A stretch of DNA of 64,000 nt, from contig NZ_CP054706.1 in the NCBI RefSeq assembly GCF_016495865.1, positions 3,472,001 through 3,536,000 of the forward strand, given 5' to 3'. The translations under genes and the position numbers were made by a program. The first letter of the stretch is position 1. Every line of letters begins with the position of its first letter. The notes beneath the pieces were generated by a model that saw only the letters and a program-made list of their open reading frames with translations, was not told the DNA's origin and made no database searches. The DNA is from Salicibibacter cibi (GTDB taxonomy: Bacteria > Bacillota > Bacilli > Bacillales > Marinococcaceae). Below, one piece after another: positions 57,733 to 64,000 of this stretch.

Positions 57733-58487
57733 CTTACGTTCACCCCCTGTTTCCTCAGCGCATCCTTCACTTCCGACACAGCCGTTTCCTTGTAATGGAA
57801 AATGGAAGCCGCCAATGCCGCGTCCGCTCCGGCATCCAGAAAAACATCCACAAAATCTTGTTGTGCCCCCGCGCCTCCGGAAGCGATCACCGGAACGCTC
57901 GCAACCTCGTTCACCGCGCGTGTAAGCGGCAAATCATATCCTGTTTTTGCGCCATCCTGGTCCATGCTCGTGAGCAAGATTTCTCCCGCGCCTTTTTTCA
58001 CGACTTCTTTTGCCCAATCCGTAACTTCCAGATTCGTCTCACGCCGTCCTCCGTGGGTATACACACGCCAAGATTGTAATTTCTCGTCCCATTTGGCATC
58101 AATGGCGACGACGATGCATTGGGAGCCAAAAAAGTCCGCACCTTCAGCGATTAAGCCTGGGTTTTTCACTGCCACCGTATTCAACGATATTTTATCCGCT
58201 CCGGCACGCAAGATTTGACGCATATCATCCACGCTATTAATGCCACCGCCGACCGTAAACGGAATCGCAAGTTTTCCGGCGACTTCCCGGACGACATCCA
58301 CCATCGTTTTCCGCCCTTCATGAGACGCCGATATATCCAGGAAAACGAGCTCGTCCGCCCCTTCCCGGTCGTAATAGGCCGCAAGCTCTACCGGGTCTCC
58401 CGCATCTCTCAACCCTACAAATTGGACGCCTTTGACTACCCGGCCTTCTTTTACATCCAAACAAGGAACGAGCCGTTTTGTTAACAT
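57729..58487 (-). CDS. hisF: imidazole glycerol phosphate synthase, cyclase subunit
   Basis: A 252-residue TIM barrel that, with HisH, makes imidazole glycerol phosphate and [26 protein letters not shown] opens the protein; Asp11 in CLDV and the Asp in [15 protein letters not shown] are the catalytic pair. It overlaps hisA by seven bases. Confidence 0.97.
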   Translation of the reverse strand: MLTKRLVPCLDVKEGRVVKGVQFVGLRDAGDPVELAAYYDREGADELVFLDISASHEGRKTMVDVVREVAGKLAIPFTVGGGINSVDDMRQILRAGADKISLNTVAVKNPGLIAEGADFFGSQCIVVAIDAKWDEKLQSWRVYTHGGRRETNLEVTDWAKEVVKKGAGEILLTSMDQDGAKTGYDLPLTRAVNEVASVPVIASGGAGAQQDFVDVFLDAGADAALAASIFHYKETAVSEVKDALRKQGVNVR

Positions 58488-59221
58488 GTTCGCTTCACCT
58501 CTTTTAACGCTTCAGACAAGTCAAGGGCTTCTGTATACAGCGCCTTGCCGACAATCGCCCCGCTTACGCCTGCCTCTCGATAACGCAACAACGCTCGCAC
58601 ATCATCCAAGTGGCTTACACCGCCCGATGCGATGACGTGGGCGCCGCTCGCTTTTGCAAGGGTGGCACTGGCTTCCACGTTTGGGCCCGTGAGCATACCG
58701 TCCTTTTCGATGTCGGTAAATATAAACGTATCCGCTCCGGCGGCTGCCATCTCAGCTGCAAGCACTTCCGCCTGCACATCGGATGACTCCAACCAACCGT
58801 TCACAGCCACGTTTCCATTTCGGGCATCCAAGCCGATCACGATTCTGCCCGGATAAGCCGCAAGCATTTTCGCTGTGAAATCAGGGTTTTGCACCGCAAC
58901 CGAACCGAGGATCACCCGATCAACACCTCGCGAGAGGTAATGCTCCACGTCTCGTTCCGTACGGATGCCTCCTCCCACCTGAACACGAGCGGCTGTTTCT
59001 TCGACAATACGAAAGATAGCCGTATCATTGACCGGATGTTTATCACGGGCACCGTCCAAATCAACGACGTGCACCCATGTTGCGCCATCCTCAACGAAAC
59101 CTGCCGCCATCTGTGCCGGATTGTCTCCGTAAATTGTTTCCCGGTTGTAATCGCCTTGCTTTAACCGCACACATTTGCCATTGCGAATATCGATGGCCGG
59201 GAATAAATTAAAGGCTGTCAC
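58481..59221 (-). CDS. hisA: HisA, ProFAR isomerase
   Basis: A 246-residue TIM barrel isomerising Pro[22 protein letters not shown] holds the first catalytic Asp, [10 protein letters not shown] a phosphate site and [14 protein letters not shown] the second Asp. The start is GTG, overlapping hisH by 14 bases. Confidence 0.96.
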   Translation of the reverse strand: MTAFNLFPAIDIRNGKCVRLKQGDYNRETIYGDNPAQMAAGFVEDGATWVHVVDLDGARDKHPVNDTAIFRIVEETAARVQVGGGIRTERDVEHYLSRGVDRVILGSVAVQNPDFTAKMLAAYPGRIVIGLDARNGNVAVNGWLESSDVQAEVLAAEMAAAGADTFIFTDIEKDGMLTGPNVEASATLAKASGAHVIASGGVSHLDDVRALLRYREAGVSGAIVGKALYTEALDLSEALKEVKRTC

Positions 59222-59861
59222 TCGTCTGTACCTGCCTTTCTTTCACGTAAGTCACGTAATTGTTCAACATTTGCATCCCGAGCGCACTGCTTTTTTCCGG
59301 ATGAAATTGAGTACCGAAAATATGATTCCGGCCAACAACCGCCGGCACTTCCCCGTCATAATCAGTCGTTGCCACGACGACCTCTGCCGTATCGGCATGA
59401 ACGACATAGGAATGCACAAAATAAGCATGTCCTTCTTTCGTTCCTTCGACGATGACGTGGGTAGGTTGACGATATCGGAGGAAGTTCCAACCCATATGGG
59501 GGACTTTATATTGAATGCCTGCCCTTGTTTTCCCCGGAAAACGACGAACTTTCCCTGGTAACAAATCAAGCCCCCGGGTAATCCCGTTTTCTACGCTTTC
59601 GGAAAACAATAGCTGCATGCCGAGACAAATGCCAAGCAAAGGTTTTCCGTTCTCGACCAATTGTTTGATGTTTGTATCGAGGTTTTTTTCTTGGAGGATA
59701 GCCATGGCATCTTTAAAAGAACCGACACCGGGCAAAATCAAACCGTCCGCTGATGCCAACACATGCACTTCTTCGGTGATGACGTAAGGCGTGTCCAGAC
59801 GTTCAAGCGCTTTGCTTACGCTGTATAAGTTTCCCATCCCATAGTCTACGACTGCGATCAT
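59208..59861 (-). CDS. hisH: imidazole glycerol phosphate synthase, glutaminase subunit
   Basis: A 217-residue class I glutamine amidotransferase supplying ammonia to HisF. The nucleophile Cys is in GICLGMQLLF near residue 80; His and Glu are in TQFHPEKSS near 190. The ATG follows directly on the hisB stop. Confidence 0.96.
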   Translation of the reverse strand: MIAVVDYGMGNLYSVSKALERLDTPYVITEEVHVLASADGLILPGVGSFKDAMAILQEKNLDTNIKQLVENGKPLLGICLGMQLLFSESVENGITRGLDLLPGKVRRFPGKTRAGIQYKVPHMGWNFLRYRQPTHVIVEGTKEGHAYFVHSYVVHADTAEVVVATTDYDGEVPAVVGRNHIFGTQFHPEKSSALGMQMLNNYVTYVKERQVQTSDSL

Positions 59862-60455
59862 CTACAAAACCCCTTTCGTCGAGGGGATCCCCTTCACACG
59901 CGGATCGATTTCCGCCGCTTCCGATAAAGCCCTGGCTAGCGCTTTAAAAATAGCTTCAATAATATGATGCGTATTCCAGCCGTAATGCACGATCACGTGC
60001 AAGTTCATGCGTGCCTCAACAGCAAACTTCCATAAAAATTCGTGCACAAGCTCAGTATCAAACGTCCCTACTTTTGCAGCGCCGATCTCTCCGCGGAATT
60101 CAAGGTGGGGGCGATTGCCAAGATCAATGACGACTTGGGCGAGGGCATCGTCCATGGGAATATGCACGGTCCCGTACCGCCGGATCCCTTTTTTGTCGCC
60201 AAGGGCTTCTTTTACCGCCTGCCCCAGGCAAATTCCAATGTCCTCACTCGTATGATGGTCATCCACTTCCACATCGCCGTTCGCTTGCACACGCACGTCC
60301 ATCTGCCCATGCTTGGCAAAGAGATCAAGCATGTGGTTCAAAAACGGAACCGGCGTCTGAATATCCGCCTGGCCGGAACCATCCAATTGCACATCGAGTT
60401 CTATATCCGTTTCCCCGGTTTGCCGTTTTACCGTTGCTTTTCGTGTCTCATTCAT
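59862..60455 (-). CDS. hisB: imidazoleglycerol-phosphate dehydratase
   Basis: A 197-residue Mn-dependent enzyme. Metal motifs are [24 protein letters not shown] and [10 protein letters not shown]; the end [16 protein letters not shown] is typical. The start is the ATG overlapping the hisD stop by eight bases; longer frames upstream are inside hisD. Monofunctional, without the phosphatase domain of enteric HisB. Confidence 0.96.
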   Translation of the reverse strand: MNETRKATVKRQTGETDIELDVQLDGSGQADIQTPVPFLNHMLDLFAKHGQMDVRVQANGDVEVDDHHTSEDIGICLGQAVKEALGDKKGIRRYGTVHIPMDDALAQVVIDLGNRPHLEFRGEIGAAKVGTFDTELVHEFLWKFAVEARMNLHVIVHYGWNTHHIIEAIFKALARALSEAAEIDPRVKGIPSTKGVL

Positions 60456-61737
60456 CCTTTTGTCGCACGTCCTTTTTTTGACGAATTTCCACCGCCCGGG
60501 CGTGGGCTTCAAAGTCTTCCACACGCGCAAGCGATGCAATCATATCGCTATTTTGAGAAAGTGCTTCCTCGCTGTAATGAATGATGCTTGATTTTTTGAG
60601 GAAGTCGTCGACCGTTAACGGGCTTGAAAAACGGGCCGTTCCATTCGTCGGCAACACATGGTTTGGACCGGCAAAGTAATCACCGACCGATTCCGCACTG
60701 TTTTCACCGAGGAAAATAGCGCCTGCGTGCTTGATTTTTCCAAGGTGTTGAAACGGTTCATTGCAGAGAACTTCAACATGTTCGGGAGCCAATGTATTGA
60801 CAACATCAACCGCTTCGTTAAGATCGGCAGTCAAATAAATAGCGCCAAAATTGTTGAGCGCCTCTCGGGCGATCGATGCCCGCGGCAAACCTTTCAATTG
60901 GCGCTCTACTTCCGCAGACACTTTTTCCGCAAGCATTTTCGAAGGCGTAACGACAATAGCCGTCGCCCGTTCCTCGTGCTCGGCTTGCGACAGCAAATCA
61001 GCGGCCACATAGTCCGGGCGGGCAGAATCATCGGCGAGAATGACGATTTCACTCGGACCCGCGATCATATCAATATCCACTTGCCCGAAAACCGCCCGTT
61101 TCGCTAATGCAACGAATGCATTTCCGGGACCGACAATTTTATCGACGGCGGTTACGGATTCAGTTCCATATGCGAGCGACGCAATCGCCTGTGCCCCGCC
61201 TACTTTCAGGATTGTTTCTACACCTAGCTCGGAGGCCGCTACCAAAACGGCCGGATGGAGCAGCCCAGATTCATCCGGCGGAGACGTCACCACGATGCGG
61301 TCAACACTTGCCACTTGCGCCGGGATCACATCCATTAAAATCGTCGACGGGTAGGCAGCTTTGCCCCCCGGCACATAAACACCGACGGCATCTAGCGGCG
61401 TGATTTGTTGCCCAAGGATCGTACCGTTTTCCTTCGTTGTCATCCAAGATTCCGTCCGCTGTCGCTCATGGAAATCACGAATGTTGGCGATCGCCTGCCG
61501 AATTGCTTCCACTATCCGCGTATCTATCACCTTATAGGCTTGTGCTCGCTCCATTTCATTCACAAACAGGGAATCGAGTGCGGCGCCATCCAATTTTTTT
61601 GTATATGCCCGTAATGCCTCGTCGCCATTTTTTCGAACCTCCGCAATGATCTCGTCTACAATCACCTGTGTTTCTTCATTGCCGCTGTCGGGGTCCCGGC
61701 GTAAACTGACATGTTCATCTACTTGAATGATTTTCAT
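60448..61737 (-). CDS. hisD: histidinol dehydrogenase
   Basis: A 429-residue Zn enzyme making histidine from histidinol in two NAD-dependent steps. Visible are [24 protein letters not shown], the [11 protein letters not shown] block, [11 protein letters not shown] and SQAEHEERA with Zn ligands. It starts in the hisG stop (ATGA) and overlaps hisB at its end. Confidence 0.97.
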   Translation of the reverse strand: MKIIQVDEHVSLRRDPDSGNEETQVIVDEIIAEVRKNGDEALRAYTKKLDGAALDSLFVNEMERAQAYKVIDTRIVEAIRQAIANIRDFHERQRTESWMTTKENGTILGQQITPLDAVGVYVPGGKAAYPSTILMDVIPAQVASVDRIVVTSPPDESGLLHPAVLVAASELGVETILKVGGAQAIASLAYGTESVTAVDKIVGPGNAFVALAKRAVFGQVDIDMIAGPSEIVILADDSARPDYVAADLLSQAEHEERATAIVVTPSKMLAEKVSAEVERQLKGLPRASIAREALNNFGAIYLTADLNEAVDVVNTLAPEHVEVLCNEPFQHLGKIKHAGAIFLGENSAESVGDYFAGPNHVLPTNGTARFSSPLTVDDFLKKSSIIHYSEEALSQNSDMIASLARVEDFEAHARAVEIRQKKDVRQKDE

Positions 61738-62378
61738 GACGGGCTCCCCTCCTTAATGACCGCTGATAAACGCGCGACAATATCATCAATTTGCTTATCT
61801 TTCATACGGTAACTTACCGGATTGACGATTAACCGGGACGTCACGGATGCGATCGTCTCTAGCTCGACGAGCCCGTTTTCCTTTAACGTTTTTCCGGTAG
61901 AAACGATATCGACGATTCGTTCGGCTAGTCCGATTAAAGGAGCAAGTTCAATCGATCCGCTTAATCGGATGACTTCCACTTGCTCGCCTTGCGCTTTAAA
62001 ATATTGCGTAGCGATATTCGGATACTTGCTCGCAATTTTCGGCGCCACTCGCTCCTTCCTTTGCTGTGGAAGTCCGGCGACTGCCAAGTAGCAAGCACTA
62101 ATGTGCAAATCAAGCACTTCATACACATCACGCTGCTCTTCGAGTAAAACATCTTTCCCGGCAACACCGATATCGGCAACGCCGTGTTCTACGTACGTGG
62201 GCACATCCATCGGCTTCGCCAGAAAAAATTTCATGCCGGCATCCGGAGCTTCCAAGATCAGCTTTCGGCCCGCCGAAAAGTCCTCTTGCAGAGGATAACC
62301 GGCATTTCGGAGAAGGTCGGCCGCCTCTTCAAAGATTCTGCCTTTAGGCATGGCAAATGTTATCCAATCTTTATTCAT
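61734..62378 (-). CDS. hisG: ATP phosphoribosyltransferase, short form
   Basis: First step of histidine synthesis. The 214-residue short form lacks the C-terminal regulatory domain and needs His[17 protein letters not shown] starts the chain; the PRPP loop is [16 protein letters not shown] near residues 157-172. The ATG is five bases after GGGGGAG and lies within the end of hisZ. Confidence 0.95.
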   Translation of the reverse strand: MNKDWITFAMPKGRIFEEAADLLRNAGYPLQEDFSAGRKLILEAPDAGMKFFLAKPMDVPTYVEHGVADIGVAGKDVLLEEQRDVYEVLDLHISACYLAVAGLPQQRKERVAPKIASKYPNIATQYFKAQGEQVEVIRLSGSIELAPLIGLAERIVDIVSTGKTLKENGLVELETIASVTSRLIVNPVSYRMKDKQIDDIVARLSAVIKEGSPS

Positions 62379-63561
62379 CACTGCTCCCCCTTTCCGATCC
62401 GTCCGTGAAGGAGACAACTTCCGGATATTTCTCCGTGAAAGCATCGATGTCCGGGACACTTTCGATATTTTGCACCACTATCGCTTCACCGTTATTGCGG
62501 CGACGGTTCGCTTCCTGCAACGCTTCTTGTTGACGTTTTTTATTAAAAAGAATGAGCGTCGGGCGGTTTTGGGAATATCCCTCGTTAATATGATTCAATG
62601 CTTCAAGCAATCGATCCAAGCGTATCCCGAAGCCGGTCGCACTAGCCGGGCGGCCAAATTTTTCGAGCAATTCATCATAGCGCCCACCGCTCGCAAGGGG
62701 GAATCCAAGCGCCCCGCCGTATCCTTCAAACACAATCCCGGTGTAATAATCGATTTGGCCGACGAGGTTAAGATCGATTTGAATGACATCCTGGACGCCC
62801 AAATCTTTCAAAATCTCCCATAAATCTTCTAGATCATTGATGGCATGATGTGCTTTCGAACTATGAGCCAACGTTTTCGCACGATCGAGAACTTCCGGAC
62901 CGCCGCGTAAACGTTGCAATTGATGGAGACGGCTTTTATCAGCCTCCGAAATCTCCAATTGATCCACTCGTTGTCGGTAGCCTACGAAGTTCTTTTCATA
63001 AAGATAACGTCTGAGGGCTTCTGCAATTTTCGAATCCTCGATGATTTCCTCAAAAAGAGCATTCATATATTTAATGTGTCCCACAGCAAGACGAAACGGA
63101 GACAGACCGGATGCGCGAAGGTTAGACGTCAACAAGGCGAGCACTTCCCCATCGGCATTCATGGAATCGTCGCCGACAAGTTCAATGCCAAATTGGTCAA
63201 ATTCCGCTCGCCTGCCTCCCTCATGCTGTTGCGCCCGATATAAAGCGTTGCAATAGAAAAGGCGTAACGGCAAGGGTTCTTCTTTCATGCTTGAACTTAT
63301 GACCCGTGCGATCGGTGCAGTCATATCCGGCCGCAACACGAGTGTTTGCCCTTCCCGATCCAGTAATTTGAATAATTGCTCGTCCCGAATCGCGGAAGCA
63401 TTCCCAACCGTTTCGTAATACTCCAATGACGGTGTTTGAATGGGGCGGTATCCCCAATTTTTTGTTTCCTGTTCCATATATCTTCGCACCTCGCGCGCGC
63501 GTTCATACAGCGCGGGAAGCGTATCAATCATTCCCAGCGGTTTCTCAAACATCAGTGGCAT
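62371..63561 (-). CDS. hisZ: ATP phosphoribosyltransferase regulatory subunit HisZ
   Basis: A 396-residue paralogue of histidyl-tRNA synthetase without aminoacylation function. It pairs with HisG and provides histidine feedback. Class II motifs remain: [12 protein letters not shown] at the start, [15 protein letters not shown] near residue 80 and [12 protein letters not shown] near 270. The ATG follows GGAGG by eight bases. It is the first gene of the his operon. Confidence 0.93.
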   Translation of the reverse strand: MPLMFEKPLGMIDTLPALYERAREVRRYMEQETKNWGYRPIQTPSLEYYETVGNASAIRDEQLFKLLDREGQTLVLRPDMTAPIARVISSSMKEEPLPLRLFYCNALYRAQQHEGGRRAEFDQFGIELVGDDSMNADGEVLALLTSNLRASGLSPFRLAVGHIKYMNALFEEIIEDSKIAEALRRYLYEKNFVGYRQRVDQLEISEADKSRLHQLQRLRGGPEVLDRAKTLAHSSKAHHAINDLEDLWEILKDLGVQDVIQIDLNLVGQIDYYTGIVFEGYGGALGFPLASGGRYDELLEKFGRPASATGFGIRLDRLLEALNHINEGYSQNRPTLILFNKKRQQEALQEANRRRNNGEAIVVQNIESVPDIDAFTEKYPEVVSFTDGSERGSSDE

Positions 63562-63575
63562 GTGTACAGCCTCCA

Positions 63576-63609
63576 AAATCCTTTAGTTCGCCTGAAATCC
63601 TTTAGTTCG
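63576..63609 (-). promoter_or_regulatory. his leader direct repeats
   Basis: CGAACTAAAGGATTT occurs twice (63609 to 63595 and 63590 to 63576), 19 bases apart, between the promoter and the hisZ ribosome site. Each copy includes a ribosome-site-like AAAGGA. It may bind a regulatory protein on DNA or RNA. Confidence 0.55.
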
Positions 63610-63637
63610 ATAGAGAAGTAAAATGTTTATGTATTTT

Positions 63638-63666
63638 AGTTTACACTTGGAATTTAAGTGCGTCAA
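63638..63666 (-). promoter_or_regulatory. his operon promoter
   Basis: On the minus strand TTGACG, 17-base spacer, TAAACT; start expected near 63631, giving a leader of about 70 bases. Confidence 0.65.
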
Positions 63667-64000
63667 CGCATGTAAACAGCCTAGCGTCACGTGGACGCCC
63701 TTGAAAAAACCGAAGAATGCTTTTTCCGTTCCGAGGCAAATCTCCGAGCACGCCTCTTGAGCTTCAATCCCGTGCAGGCTTTGCAAAAGCTCCCAATCAG
63801 CTTACGCTTGTATACGCTTTTGATCACATAGAGGGGGCATACGTTATACTTTTGCAAACACCCCGTTTTTATGTCGGATAACGCCGTCTTTCATGTTAGT
63901 AGGACTCCGTTGTTCAGTGTGAATAAAGTCATTTAAACGTCCGCACGCTATATTCTTCCATCCACTTTTTGCTCCGATCATTGTATAGTTATTTACTAAA
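63667..64000. other. region upstream of the his operon
   Basis: No gene was recognised. Short frames are present but lack ribosome sites or family features. Confidence 0.5.

Noticed and set aside
63562..63640. T-box riboswitch for the his operon
   Set aside because: The leader is only about 70 bases and lacks the T-box consensus and a specifier stem.

Overview
The window is chromosome from a Gram-positive, spore-forming Bacillaceae bacterium. The evidence is conserved Bacillus-type gene order: hisZGDBHAFIE, TPR protein-trxB, yvcI-rapZ-yvcK-whiA-crh, clpP, rpoN, cggR-gap-pgk-tpi-pgm-eno, and secG-est-rnr near ssrA. It also has Shine-Dalgarno sites near AGGAGG, SigA promoters with 17-bp spacers, and CtsR, CggR and Fur sites. 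Many proteins are rich in Asp and Glu, which would suit a halophilic or alkaliphilic relative such as Salicibibacter; that name is an inference only.

Layout. Positions 1-16,000 are accessory. They hold a loose set of resistance-like and small-molecule enzymes: two S66 (MccF-like) peptidases, AAC(3), AadK, FosB, an MFS pump, several GNATs, a methyltransferase, a MazG-like enzyme, a nucleotidyltransferase and a Nudix enzyme. Among them lie gene wrecks, a TnpB-only IS200/IS605 element inside a GNAT gene, and a 6.8-7.4 kb stretch with candidate structured RNAs. Positions 16,200-30,700 are an iron-siderophore locus: a BesA-like esterase and a FeuA-like binding lipoprotein diverge from dhbC-dhbE-dhbB-dhbF-mbtH-(broken MFS exporter)-sfp, with a Fur box on each side. 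DhbF carries the Gly and Thr adenylation codes of bacillibactin synthetase; dhbA is missing from the operon. Positions 30,800-34,000 carry tmRNA and a GntR-regulated ABC operon where smpB is usually found. Positions 34,300-63,600 are housekeeping genes, nearly all on the minus strand.

Shared features. A MITE-like repeat of about 285 bp has three complete copies, each with inverted ends and a 4-bp target duplication, plus one hybrid remnant. One copy separates secG from est-rnr. Housekeeping operons are tightly packed with many overlaps. Likely control points are Fur (siderophore), CggR (glycolysis), CtsR (clpP), a predicted ribosome-binding-site hairpin (MFS pump), and a repeat-bearing leader (his operon).
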